DNA of 64,000 nt from [Clostridium] citroniae WAL-17108 (GTDB taxonomy: Bacteria; Bacillota; Clostridia; Lachnospirales; Lachnospiraceae): NCBI RefSeq assembly GCF_000233455.1, contig NZ_JH376420.1:458176-522175 (forward strand). The letters are read 5' to 3'. This document shows, piece after piece, positions 53,601 through 62,325 of the stretch. The translations under genes and the position numbers were made by a program. The first letter of the stretch is position 1, and each line of letters begins with the position of its first letter. The notes below the pieces were generated by a model. The model worked only from the letters and a program-made list of their open reading frames with translations. It was not told the DNA's origin and searched no databases.

Positions 53601-54932
53601 TTAACTAAATCTTTCCACTCCATAGTCAGAAACTCTGGCATATATAAGGGGTTCTTTGGCCGGTGCCAAGTCTCCTATGGCGCAGGATGAAAAGAATTTA
53701 TCCGCTCCTGCCCTGATCCGGTCCTGATCAGATCCATGGAGCACGGCCAGCACATCCCCGGCCTCCACTCTCTGCCCGTATTTCTTTTTTAATTGTATAC
53801 CGGCGGAATAGTCGATGCAGTCATCCTTGGTATTGCGCCCTGCTCCCAGAAGGACGGAAGCAATGCCGATCCCCTCCGTGTCCATATGGGTAATGTATCC
53901 TGATACAGGCGCCTTTACCTCATAGAGCATTTTTGCCTCCTCAAACCGCTCTGGCTCCCAGATATAGCTCTCATCGCCTCCCTGGGCCTTTACCATGGCC
54001 GCCAGGCATTGCAAGGCACTGCCGTCCTCTATGGCCTTCCCGGCCTGCTCCCGGCATTCCTGCACACTTCCCTTGTCTGCCATATGGAGCATGTTGGCTG
54101 CCAGTTCCAGGCACACCTGCGTCAGGTCCTCAGGTCCGTTCCCTCTCAGCGTGCGGATGGCCTCTGTCATCTCCAGGGAGTTGCCCACCGCATATCCCAG
54201 AGGGATATCCATATTGGTGATCAGAGCGCAGCATCTGCGGCCTGCCAGGATGCCGATGGAGACCATCTTTTCAGCCAGGCTGATGGAATCGTCCAGGGAC
54301 TTCATAAACGCGCCGCTTCCTGTCTTTACATCCAGCACAATGCTGTCGCTTCCCGCAGCCAGCTTCTTGCTCATAATGGAGGAGGCGATCAGCGGAATGC
54401 TGTCAACCGTGGCTGTCACATCCCTGAGGGCATACAGCTTTTTATCTGCCGGCACCATGTTCCCGGACTGCCCGATTACAGCGATCCCCTGTTCACGCAC
54501 AATATCAAAGAATTCATCCCTGGGAATGGCGGTCCGAAATCCGGGTATACTCTCCAGTTTATCCACGGTCCCGCCGGTGTGGCCCAAACCGCGGCCGCTC
54601 ATCTTGGCCACCTTGACGCCCAGGGAAGCCACCACCGGTCCCACCACCAGCGTGGTCTTATCTCCCACGCCTCCGGTGCTGTGCTTATCCACCTTGATCC
54701 CCTCAATGGGCGACAAGTCCACTGTGTCGCCTGAATGCGCCATCTCTAATGTAAGATATGTGATCTCCTGGTCATTCATTCCCTGAAAATAAATTGCCAT
54801 CAGCATGGCGGACATCTGGTAATCAGGGATTTCTCCGTTTACAAACCCCTTTACCATATAGGAAATCTCTTCCTTTGTGAGTGCCATCCCCTTTTTCTTG
54901 TTCTCGATCAGATCATACATCCTCACAACCAT
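53601..54932 (-). CDS. pdp: Pyrimidine-nucleoside phosphorylase
   Basis: A thymidine/pyrimidine-nucleoside phosphorylase (441-443 residues) that splits uridine and (deoxy)thymidine into base and ribose-1-phosphate. Family signature SGRGLGHTGGTVDKLESIPG, phosphate site KHSTGGVGDKTTLV, and the C-terminal biotinyl-like domain (YEVKAPVSGYITHMD...VEAGDVLAVLHG). A GTG at 54926, giving the usual N-terminus (V/M)RMYDLI with AGGTGG 9 bases upstream, is as likely a start as the ATG at 54932. It follows cdd by about 10 bases: a pyrimidine salvage operon. Confidence 0.94.
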   Translation of the reverse strand: MVVRMYDLIENKKKGMALTKEEISYMVKGFVNGEIPDYQMSAMLMAIYFQGMNDQEITYLTLEMAHSGDTVDLSPIEGIKVDKHSTGGVGDKTTLVVGPVVASLGVKVAKMSGRGLGHTGGTVDKLESIPGFRTAIPRDEFFDIVREQGIAVIGQSGNMVPADKKLYALRDVTATVDSIPLIASSIMSKKLAAGSDSIVLDVKTGSGAFMKSLDDSISLAEKMVSIGILAGRRCCALITNMDIPLGYAVGNSLEMTEAIRTLRGNGPEDLTQVCLELAANMLHMADKGSVQECREQAGKAIEDGSALQCLAAMVKAQGGDESYIWEPERFEEAKMLYEVKAPVSGYITHMDTEGIGIASVLLGAGRNTKDDCIDYSAGIQLKKKYGQRVEAGDVLAVLHGSDQDRIRAGADKFFSSCAIGDLAPAKEPLIYARVSDYGVERFS

Positions 54933-54942
54933 CCACCACCTT

Positions 54943-55368
54943 TCATCTTTCCCCTGACCCTGTCAGGTGATCCGGCCCAAAGCCGTCCGGCAAAAGCTGT
55001 TCCAGGGTATATTCCCTGTAGTCCTCCGCTGTCTTAGCCACCAGGACACGAAAAGACGAGGGATCGCAGAACTCCCGCATCACCTGCCTGCAGACACCGC
55101 AGGGAGGACAGTAGTCCTCAATCACTCCATCCGGTCCCCCGCACACCGCAATGGCTTCAAACTCCCTCCTGCCGTCTCCCACTGCCTTAAATATGGCGCA
55201 CCGTTCCGCACACACGCTGGGCGTGTAGGCCGCGTTCTCAATATTATTCCCCGTATACACGGTCCCGTCCGCACACAAAAGCGCTGCTGAGACATGGAAA
55301 TGGGAATAGGGGGCATAGGATCTGCCAAGGCCGTCAACCGCCATCTGTATCAGTTTCTGTTTATCCAT
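54943..55368 (-). CDS. cdd: Cytidine deaminase
   Basis: A 141-residue homotetrameric-type cytidine deaminase that turns (deoxy)cytidine into (deoxy)uridine. Zinc and catalytic motifs: NAAYTPSVCAERCAI (Cys-Ala-Glu) and EDYCPPCGVCRQVM (Cys-x2-Cys). ATG 55368 is chosen for AAGGAG 9 bases upstream and the normal family length; a longer frame adds an implausible basic tail. Operon with pdp, which uses its product. Confidence 0.95.
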   Translation of the reverse strand: MDKQKLIQMAVDGLGRSYAPYSHFHVSAALLCADGTVYTGNNIENAAYTPSVCAERCAIFKAVGDGRREFEAIAVCGGPDGVIEDYCPPCGVCRQVMREFCDPSSFRVLVAKTAEDYREYTLEQLLPDGFGPDHLTGSGER

Positions 55369-55443
55369 GTTCGTTATCTCCTTTTCCATCTGCTGCCCAT
55401 GCTTTGACCGGCTTCTGATCTTATTATAATACAAGGAAGCTGC

Positions 55444-55911
55444 CTATACAAGGGAAACAAAGGTCCCCTCCACATAGTCCCTCAGGTCCTGGGGTGACAG
55501 GGTGACCTGGACTCCCCTCTGTCCCGCGCTGACCATGATGGTGTCAAAAACCTGGGCCATCTCTTCTATATAAGTTGGGAAATGCTTCTTCATTCCAATG
55601 GGGGAGCAGCCGCCTCTGATATATCCTGTAATTCCCAGCATGTCCTTTACATGGATCATCTCCACCTTTTTCTCCCCAGCCGCCCGGGCCGCCTTTTTCA
55701 GGTCCAGCTCCTCGTCCACCGGGATGCAGCACACCATATATCCCTTTTTCTCCCCTTTTAACACCAGGGTTTTATACATCCTGTCATGGTCCGCACCCAT
55801 CAGGTCCGCCGCATGGCTGCCTGAAAGGTCATGTTCATCCACCTCATAAGTGCCTGTCTCGTATGTGATCCCGGCTGCATCTAAAAGTCTCATTACATTT
55901 GTCTTAACCAT
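55444..55911 (-). CDS. ybaK: Cys-tRNA(Pro)/Cys-tRNA(Cys) deacylase, YbaK type
   Basis: A 155-residue YbaK/EbsC protein that clears mischarged Cys-tRNA-Pro in the cytoplasm. The editing lysine lies in YKTLVLKGEKKGYMVCCIPVD; the pocket includes KKVEMIHVKDMLGITGYIRGGCSPIGMKK-type residues (GGCSPIGMKK) and FDTIMVSAGQRGVQV near the C-terminus. ATG follows AGGAGCAGAGTGT. Single gene between cdd and a divergent DUF362 gene. Confidence 0.93.
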   Translation of the reverse strand: MVKTNVMRLLDAAGITYETGTYEVDEHDLSGSHAADLMGADHDRMYKTLVLKGEKKGYMVCCIPVDEELDLKKAARAAGEKKVEMIHVKDMLGITGYIRGGCSPIGMKKHFPTYIEEMAQVFDTIMVSAGQRGVQVTLSPQDLRDYVEGTFVSLV

Positions 55912-55995
55912 ACACTCTGCTCCTGTACTTCATTTCTTTTCCAACACATCATACCCCTATTTGGGCATATCCGTCAATGGCAGTCTTAAACCCTA

Positions 55996-56024
55996 TTCAC
56001 AAAATCCGGATTTGCATTTATAAT
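55996..56024 (+). promoter_or_regulatory. Promoter of the DUF362 gene
   Basis: TTCACA (55996-56001), a 17-base spacer and TATAAT (56019-56024). Confidence 0.65.
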
Positions 56025-56073
56025 AGGGAATGATATGGATTTACCACATCCGGAGGAAAGGGGTACTTTTAGA

Positions 56074-57168
56074 ATGGAAAAAAATGATATCATCATCATT
56101 CATGGAACAGATTACAAGAATATGGCAAAACGGGTGCTGGAGCAGGCAGATGTAGCCTCAGACATCGGGGACAGGGACAAGCTGGTGGCCTTAAAGCCAA
56201 ACCTGGTAACGGCCAGGGATCCATCCAGCGGAGCTACCACCCACGCAGAGCTGCTGGCGGGAGTGATCGAATATTTGCAGGAGCACGGCTTTACCCATGT
56301 CACGGTCATGGAAGGGTCATGGGTGGGTGACCACACCGGGGAAGCGTTTCGCGCCGCTGGATATGACCGGGTATGCAGCCGCTACCACGTTCCCTTTGAT
56401 GACCTTCAAAAAGACACATGGAAGGAATATGATGCTGCCGGCATGAAGATCAAGCTCTGTGACAAGGCTGCCGCCGTGGACTACATGATCAACATGCCCG
56501 TACTGAAGGGGCATTGCCAGACCACGGTCACATGCGCCTTAAAGAACAATAAAGGCGTTATCCCCAATTCGGAAAAACGCCGGTTCCACACCCTGGGCCT
56601 GCACAACCCCATTGCCCACCTGAACACCATTGCCCGCAATGACTTTATCCTGGTGGACAATATATGCGGGGACCTGGATTTTGAGGAAGGTGGCAATCCC
56701 GTGGTCATGAACCGGGTGCTGGGATTTAAGGATCCGGTGCTCTGTGATTCATTTGTATGTGACTGCATGGGGTATTCGCCTGAGGATGTGCCCTATATCA
56801 CCATAGCCGAACGCCTGGGCGTAGGGAGTACGGACACCGCCCATGCCAATATGATCTACCTGAACCAGGCATCCGAGGCCAACAGCCGTTTTAAGATGAC
56901 CAGAAGGGTACAGAACCTGGCCGCCTACGCCTCCCCTGAGGACGCCTGCAGCGCCTGTTACGGCTCCCTGATCTACGCTCTGGACCGTTTAAACGACAGC
57001 GGCTTCCTTCACAAAAAGCTGCCCCACATCTGTATCGGACAGGGCTATAAAGGAAAGGAAGGGGAAATCGGCGTGGGCCAGTGCACCTCCTGTTTTGCAA
57101 AGACCTTAAAGGGCTGTCCGCCCAAGGCTGCCGATATTGTGGAGTTCCTGTCTGAGAACTGGAAATAA
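56074..57168 (+). CDS. DUF362-domain protein with cysteine clusters
   Basis: A 364-residue DUF362 protein. ATG 56074 follows GGAGGAAAGGGG; the earlier ATG at 56035 precedes the ribosome site and is rejected. N-terminal half: LVALKPNLVTARDPSSGATT, HGFTHVTVMEGSWVGD; middle: NMPVLKGHCQTTVTCALKNN and HNPIAHLNTIARNDFILVDN, typical of the family. C-terminal cysteines DACSACYGSL and GQCTSCFAKTLKGCPP could bind an Fe-S cluster, as in DUF362-ferredoxin fusions, although the full 4Fe-4S spacing is not present. Function unknown; single-gene unit converging on a hydrolase. Confidence 0.85.
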   Translation: MEKNDIIIIHGTDYKNMAKRVLEQADVASDIGDRDKLVALKPNLVTARDPSSGATTHAELLAGVIEYLQEHGFTHVTVMEGSWVGDHTGEAFRAAGYDRVCSRYHVPFDDLQKDTWKEYDAAGMKIKLCDKAAAVDYMINMPVLKGHCQTTVTCALKNNKGVIPNSEKRRFHTLGLHNPIAHLNTIARNDFILVDNICGDLDFEEGGNPVVMNRVLGFKDPVLCDSFVCDCMGYSPEDVPYITIAERLGVGSTDTAHANMIYLNQASEANSRFKMTRRVQNLAAYASPEDACSACYGSLIYALDRLNDSGFLHKKLPHICIGQGYKGKEGEIGVGQCTSCFAKTLKGCPPKAADIVEFLSENWK

Positions 57169-57183
57169 AGAAAGGGAACCGTA

Positions 57184-57930
57184 TTACAGCCCCTTTTCCC
57201 TTAACCACGCAACAATGTGGCTGGCATATGCCTTTTCCTTTTTCAGAAGGGTAAAGTGATCCGCCCCCTTTACAAACACCACCTTTGCGTCCATGATCTG
57301 CTCCCCCATCCACAGGGAATGGCGGGGGCGTATCAGGTCGTGGCGTCCTGTAAGGATCAGTACCGGCGCCTGGATCCGGGACAGCTGGGTTTTAGTAAGC
57401 CTTGGCCAGTGGGCCATCAGGCCGTTTAACTGGCGGCCTGCCACTGCCCGTTCCTTCATGGGGCCCGTCAGGGGTATCTTCTCCATCACATGCCAGAGCG
57501 CGTATTTTGCCCTGACCTGAACATAGAAAAAGGCATTCATTCCCCTGGGCAGGGCATTGCCGCTGACAGCCACCACTGCCAGCACCTTGTCCGGATACTG
57601 GCTGGCCGTCTCCAGGGCCACGTTAGCCCCATCGCTGAAGCCCAGGATCACGGCCTGGGGCACATGGAGCACTTCCATGACCTGCACCACATCCTCGGCC
57701 ATTCCTGATGTGGTCAGTTCCTGGGCACGGGCTTCTTCCTTTAGATGGGATGCGCCATGGCCCCGGCTGTCCATCAGGATCACGCGGTAATAACGGCTCA
57801 TCAGGCCGGCCAGACGGCTGAAGATCTCATGGCTTTCACCATTGCCGTGAAGCATGATCAATGGAATGCCCTGTCCCAGTTCTTTATAATATAATGAAGC
57901 AAAACGATTGTCCACATATCCTTCGCTCAT
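57184..57930 (-). CDS. Alpha/beta hydrolase
   Basis: A 248-residue alpha/beta-hydrolase fold protein. Oxyanion HGNGESH after the first strands, nucleophile elbow VILGFSDGANVALE (Ser), acid Asp in LILTGRHDLIRP and His in VKGADHFTLLKKE. ATG 57930 is chosen with GGGAGG 9 bases upstream; two earlier ATG codons lack good spacing. Substrate is undetermined (esterase, lactonase or lipase-like). Its stop lies 15 bases from the converging DUF362 stop, so the two ends nearly abut. Confidence 0.88.
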   Translation of the reverse strand: MSEGYVDNRFASLYYKELGQGIPLIMLHGNGESHEIFSRLAGLMSRYYRVILMDSRGHGASHLKEEARAQELTTSGMAEDVVQVMEVLHVPQAVILGFSDGANVALETASQYPDKVLAVVAVSGNALPRGMNAFFYVQVRAKYALWHVMEKIPLTGPMKERAVAGRQLNGLMAHWPRLTKTQLSRIQAPVLILTGRHDLIRPRHSLWMGEQIMDAKVVFVKGADHFTLLKKEKAYASHIVAWLREKGL

Positions 57931-58081
57931 AAACATCTGCCTCCCGTCTTCCATTTAAACGATTTCTATTACAGTTCTTTTAAACATGCCGTCAGGCCAG
58001 CCGCTAAAAGACGGCGGCCGGAGCGTATGCGTCCTTGTACACTGATGGTAACATACCCTGAGTATATTGTAAATATTCAAA

Positions 58082-58112
58082 GGCCCGGCAGTTTATCTTC
58101 TGCCGGGCCGCT
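58082..58112 (-). terminator. Terminator after the DEAD-box helicase
   Basis: A perfect 10-base stem, GGCCCGGCAG with CTGCCGGGCC, 8-base loop, about 25 bases past the helicase stop; only a short TTTGAA follows. Confidence 0.7.
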
Positions 58113-58136
58113 ACTTTATCTTCTGAATTAATTTTC

Positions 58137-59846
58137 TTATCTTCTGTTGTTGGCTTTTTCCACGTGGACATTCTTTCCTTTGATCTTGGCGTGGGACATT
58201 GCCTTCAGCACTTCATCCGCATACTGTCCCGGCACATCCACAAACGTATAGCCATCGTACATGTCAATGCTTCCCACCATACGGCCGGGAATCCCTGACT
58301 CGCCTGCCACAGCTCCCAGGATATCTCCCGGTGTGACCCTCTGGGCTTTTCCTATATTGATGAAAAGCCTTGCCATCTTCTCATCCCCGTCACCCAGCAC
58401 ATAGTCCACAGCCGCCCTGTCCGTAGCGCCTCTGCGTCCCCTTCCAAAGGAGGCGCCTCTCTCACGGCCGCGTCCCCGGCCTGCGTTGCGTCCAAAGCTG
58501 TCCAGTTCATCCAGGGAACGGGCCGGCATGGTACAGTCTATAACATCTTCATTGTCATCACCCATGTTCATCTTAAGAAGGGCTGCCGCCAGATCCAGGG
58601 ACGTATAATCCTCCTCCATCAGCTTCTTCTCAATGATGTTTACCATCTTGGTCAGATCACTGTCATTTAAGATATCCATAACCTGATCCAGCACCTTCTC
58701 CACCTTGATCTCCGTAATATCATTCAGGGACGGGATGGCCTGGGGAATGATCTTGGTCTTACAATAGCGCTGGATGTCACGCAGCTTATACACTTCCTTG
58801 CCCACAACCAGGCTGAACGCCTTGCCCTCGCGTCCTGCTCTTCCTGTACGGCCGATCCTGTGTACATAGTACTCGTCATCCTGAGGCACGTCATAGTTGA
58901 AAACAGCTTCCACATCCCCTACATCTATGCCCCGGGCCGCCACGTCCGTGGCCACCAGGATCTCTGTACGGCCGTTACGGAAACTGTCCATAACACGGTC
59001 ACGCTGTATCTGCTTTAAATCTCCGTGAAGGCCTTCCGCAAAATATCCTCTGCCCTGAAGCGCCTGCACCAGATCGTCCACCTGTCTCTTGGTATTGCAG
59101 AATACGATGGAAAGTTTTGGCGCGTACATGTCCAGCAGTCTGCACATTACCTCCACCTTGTTCTTTGGTTTCACCTCATAGTAATACTGGGTAACCTTGG
59201 GAACGGTCAGTTCCTTTTTGATAACCCGGACTGTCACAGGGTTATCCTGAAACTTCTTTGCAATATCGGCAATCGCCTGAGGCATGGTTGCTGAGAACAT
59301 CAGTGTCTGCCTCTCCTCCGGAAGCTGGCTTAAGATGGTCTCCATATCCTCTAAAAATCCCATATTCAGCATCTCGTCCGCTTCATCCAGCACAACGGTG
59401 TGTACATGGTCCATCTTTACGGTCTTGCGGCGCATATGGTCCATCACACGTCCCGGGGTACCCACCACGACCTGTGTGCCGTCCTTTAAGGAACGTATCT
59501 GCTTTACAATATCCTGCCCTCCGTAAATGGGAAGCACCTTTGTGCCGTGCATAAACTTGGCCAGACGGCGCATCTCCTCGGCCACCTGGATCGCCAGCTC
59601 CCTTGTAGGAAGCAGTATAACGGCCTGAAGCTTTTTCACCTTTGGGTCCACCTTCTGAAGAAGGGGGATTCCGAACGCCGCTGTCTTGCCCGTACCTGTC
59701 TGGGCCTGGCCGATCATGTCCCTGCCTTCCATGGCAACCGGAATTGCCTGGGCCTGGATCGGTGATGCCTCCTCAAATCCCATTTCCGTAATAGCACGGA
59801 TAATTCTTTCATCTAACTGTAACTCGTCAAACTTAACTGTCTCCAT
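58137..59846 (-). CDS. DEAD-box RNA helicase (DeaD/CshA type with RNA-binding tail)
   Basis: A 569-residue ATP-dependent RNA helicase: Q motif (MGFEEASPIQAQAIP), motif I AQTGTGKTAAFG, II VLDEADEML, III FSATMP, V VATDVAARGIDVGDV, VI HRIGRTGRAGREG. After the core come a helical region, an Arg/Gly-rich stretch (NAGRGRGRERGASFGRGRRG) and a C-terminal DbpA-type RNA-binding domain (MARLFINIGKAQRVTPGDIL). Likely remodels structured RNA in ribosome assembly or cold adaptation. Ribosome site AAAGGA lies 13 bases from the ATG. A 236-base structured leader precedes it. Confidence 0.95.
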   Translation of the reverse strand: METVKFDELQLDERIIRAITEMGFEEASPIQAQAIPVAMEGRDMIGQAQTGTGKTAAFGIPLLQKVDPKVKKLQAVILLPTRELAIQVAEEMRRLAKFMHGTKVLPIYGGQDIVKQIRSLKDGTQVVVGTPGRVMDHMRRKTVKMDHVHTVVLDEADEMLNMGFLEDMETILSQLPEERQTLMFSATMPQAIADIAKKFQDNPVTVRVIKKELTVPKVTQYYYEVKPKNKVEVMCRLLDMYAPKLSIVFCNTKRQVDDLVQALQGRGYFAEGLHGDLKQIQRDRVMDSFRNGRTEILVATDVAARGIDVGDVEAVFNYDVPQDDEYYVHRIGRTGRAGREGKAFSLVVGKEVYKLRDIQRYCKTKIIPQAIPSLNDITEIKVEKVLDQVMDILNDSDLTKMVNIIEKKLMEEDYTSLDLAAALLKMNMGDDNEDVIDCTMPARSLDELDSFGRNAGRGRGRERGASFGRGRRGATDRAAVDYVLGDGDEKMARLFINIGKAQRVTPGDILGAVAGESGIPGRMVGSIDMYDGYTFVDVPGQYADEVLKAMSHAKIKGKNVHVEKANNRR

Positions 59847-60082
59847 ATAACTGATTATGTCCTTTCTTCCTCTGCCGTTCCCTGATCTGAGGGCCGGCAG
59901 GCCGCCTTGTGCATTTCCCCTACATTACCGCAATGCGTGTCTGAAACCCATTTTCAGGCACACGTCTATTCATCTTGCACCGCAAATTTAACGTTTTTCA
60001 CAAAAACGAATATCCTTTTCACACAAAAAGCGAGAGGCTTTACAGGCACGTCTCGGGCCTTTCATCCTCTCGCTTCCCACGG
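59847..60082 (-). promoter_or_regulatory. Structured leader of the DEAD-box helicase gene
   Basis: A long 5' untranslated region with at least two hairpins: a terminator-like one within about 10 bases of the transcript start (60023-60075) and a second, CGTGT..CTGAAA / TTTCAG-ACACG, near 59935-59965. Long leaders are common on cold-shock helicase genes; here the first hairpin suggests attenuation. Confidence 0.6.
60023..60075 (-). terminator. Attenuator-like terminator at the start of the helicase transcript
   Basis: On the minus strand AAGCGAGAGG pairs with CCTCTCGCTT (10 bases), with an inner AGGCC..GCCT pairing, and TTTTTG follows. It would cut the transcript to about 60 nt. Confidence 0.75.
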
Positions 60083-60088
60083 TAATTA

Positions 60089-60117
60089 ACTATAGCAGAT
60101 ATTGGGGCGGCTGTCAA
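60089..60117 (-). promoter_or_regulatory. Promoter of the DEAD-box helicase gene
   Basis: TTGACA (60112-60117), a 17-base spacer and TATAGT (60089-60094) on the minus strand; transcript start near 60082. Confidence 0.85.
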
Positions 60118-60189
60118 TACGGCAATCTATATTTTTGGTAACAGTTCAGACGGCGGGAAAATTGTCGGGGATATGGACGTTAAGCTCGC

Positions 60190-61380
60190 TTATAAAGCGC
60201 CCTCTTTTGTACAGAGCCGGTATATATCTATCATCTGTGATTTTCCTATCTTGACAAAGTTGCCCACCGGTATGATGTCGCCGTATGTGGCTTTGTCCGC
60301 CATCTCCTCAAAAGCGTCCGCCGGAAGTCCCGCGTCCTCAAAGGTAATGGGCATGTCCAGCTGCTTGAAAAACTCCCTCATCCTCCGGATTCCCTCCAGG
60401 CAGATGGCGTCCTCCTCCCCGTATGCCAGGTCCACATCCCAGACCCGGACCGCAAACTGCATAAAACGTTTTTTGTCGTGACTGTATACATACTCCATCC
60501 ATGCCGGATATACGATGGACAGGCTGGCCCCATGGGCAATATCATACTTGCCGCTCATTTCCAGGGCGATCCTGTGGGACGCCCAGTCCTGGACCCGTCC
60601 CGTGTTCAGCAGTCCATTGTGGGCCAGAGTACCTGCCCATACGATCTCTGCCCTTGTATCGTAATTATACGGTTCCTTCAAAGTCCTGACCCCATTGGCG
60701 ATAATGCTTCTCAGCGCAGCTTCACAGAGCCTGTCCGTAAGGTCCACATGGGTGGTATTGGTAAAATACCGCTCCATGATATGGGTCATCATGTCCACCA
60801 CACCGCATCCAACCTGATATGCCGGAAGGGTAAAGGTCAGTTCCGGGTTGATGATTGAAAATACGGGCCGGATCAGATCCAGGTTAATGCTCTTTTTATA
60901 CCATCCGTCCTCATTGGTTAAAACGGAGCTGAGACTAGCCTCGCTTCCGGCCGCCGGTATGGTGCAGACAGCAGCTGTCTTAAGGGTTTTTTCCGGCACC
61001 TTTTTTCCCAGATAAAAGTCCCACACATCCCCCTCATAGGGCACTCCCACTCCTATTGCCTTTGCGGTGTCAATGGCGCTGCCTCCGCCCACGGCCAGAA
61101 TGAAGGAAATGTTTTCCTTTCTGCAAATGTCGATCCCCTGACGTACAAGCCCCAGCCTTGGGTTGGGTTTCACGCCTCCCAGTTCCAGGACACCGATTCC
61201 CTGCTCCTCCAGTGATCCGCGCACCGCGTCAAACAAGCCGTCCCTTTTGATCCGGTCAGAACCGTATACCAGCAGTACTTTGGTACAGTCGCTGTATTTC
61301 CTTATCTTTTCTCCCACCTGTTTTTGTGTATCCCTGCCAAAGATGATCTCAGTCGTATTTGAAAATTCAAAATTGATCAT
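60190..61380 (-). CDS. Iron-dependent alcohol dehydrogenase
   Basis: A 396-residue group III (iron-containing) alcohol dehydrogenase of the BDH/YqhD type. NAD(P) site GGGSAIDTAKAIG; metal ligands Asp and His in VGCGVVDMMTHIMERYF, His in DWASHRIALE and His in YDIAHGASLSIVYPAW. ATG 61380 follows GGGAGGAAAAGGGAA and overlaps the end of the aldolase gene by 14 bases, so the two are translationally coupled. In this operon it probably reduces the aldehyde released by the aldolase, an inference. No clear terminator follows before the helicase promoter. Confidence 0.9.
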   Translation of the reverse strand: MINFEFSNTTEIIFGRDTQKQVGEKIRKYSDCTKVLLVYGSDRIKRDGLFDAVRGSLEEQGIGVLELGGVKPNPRLGLVRQGIDICRKENISFILAVGGGSAIDTAKAIGVGVPYEGDVWDFYLGKKVPEKTLKTAAVCTIPAAGSEASLSSVLTNEDGWYKKSINLDLIRPVFSIINPELTFTLPAYQVGCGVVDMMTHIMERYFTNTTHVDLTDRLCEAALRSIIANGVRTLKEPYNYDTRAEIVWAGTLAHNGLLNTGRVQDWASHRIALEMSGKYDIAHGASLSIVYPAWMEYVYSHDKKRFMQFAVRVWDVDLAYGEEDAICLEGIRRMREFFKQLDMPITFEDAGLPADAFEEMADKATYGDIIPVGNFVKIGKSQMIDIYRLCTKEGAL

Positions 61381-62254
61381 TTCCCTTTTCCTCCCTGTAT
61401 AATCCGCCCTTTCCCAGAGAGCCGAACAGCTCCATTTTTTCCCGGATGACCTTCCTGGCTTCACAGATTCCAGGGGTCAGCACTTTGGCCGGGATAAATC
61501 CTCCTGTCTCCTCAATTACCTGGTTTACCTTTTTAAAAAACGCATATTTAAAGTCACTGGAAATGTTCACCTTGCGGATCCCGATCCGGCACGCCCTTCT
61601 GATCTCCTCATCCGGGTTGTTGCTGCCGCCATGGAGCACCAGCGGAACTGAGGAAACCTTTTTGATCTCCTCCAGCAGCTCCAGCTGCAGCTTTGGTACA
61701 AATCCCTTGGGATAAATGCCGTGGGCCGTGCCGATGGCAATGGCAAGACAGTCCACTCCGGTCCTATTCACAAAATCTACCACGTCACCGGGATCCGTAT
61801 AGGTTACGTGCTCCACTCCCCCCTCCTCAGAATTGCTCATAACCCCGATGGTTCCCACTTCCCCTTCCACGGAAACTCCCACCATGTGAGCCAGGTCTGC
61901 AACTTCCCTGGTGACCCGGACATTTTCCTCATAGGGCAGCTCCGACCCATCCAGCATCACAGAGGTAAAACCGGCCTGAATGGCCTTCATGCACTGCTCC
62001 ATATTTTTTCCGTGATCCAGGTGGAGCACAAATGGCACCCTGCTGCCTGCCAGGCGTTCCCGCACATAGGTATAAAACTCCCTGGTGGCAAAGTCAAATT
62101 CTCCGGGCGCCACCTGCACAATGGCCGGAGCATCCTGCGCTTCCGCTTCCTCCACCACTGAGCGGAACAGTGAGCTTTCCGTGGCATTAAATGCTCCCAC
62201 GGCAAAATGGTTTTGTTCCGCAACCTCAAGCATTTCCTTCATATTGATCAGCAT
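61367..62254 (-). CDS. Class II ketose-bisphosphate aldolase
   Basis: A 295-residue zinc aldolase of the FbaA/GatY/KbaY family. HLDHGKN carries the metal His and catalytic Asp; GTAHGIYPKGF and LVLHGGSNN give the other zinc ligands; the DHAP phosphate loop is around VNISSDFKYAF. It splits a ketose-1,6- (or related) phosphate to DHAP and an aldehyde. Paired with a PTS and an alcohol dehydrogenase, its substrate may be something other than fructose- or tagatose-bisphosphate. ATG follows GGGAGGAAGAAGCTT. No cognate phosphofructokinase is in the visible part of the operon. Confidence 0.9.
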   Translation of the reverse strand: MLINMKEMLEVAEQNHFAVGAFNATESSLFRSVVEEAEAQDAPAIVQVAPGEFDFATREFYTYVRERLAGSRVPFVLHLDHGKNMEQCMKAIQAGFTSVMLDGSELPYEENVRVTREVADLAHMVGVSVEGEVGTIGVMSNSEEGGVEHVTYTDPGDVVDFVNRTGVDCLAIAIGTAHGIYPKGFVPKLQLELLEEIKKVSSVPLVLHGGSNNPDEEIRRACRIGIRKVNISSDFKYAFFKKVNQVIEETGGFIPAKVLTPGICEARKVIREKMELFGSLGKGGLYREEKGNDQF

Positions 62255-62325
62255 AAGCTTCTTCCTCCCTTTTTTAATAGTACTCTAAGAATCTCCTGGT
62301 ACTCAGATTTACAAAATCCCAATGA

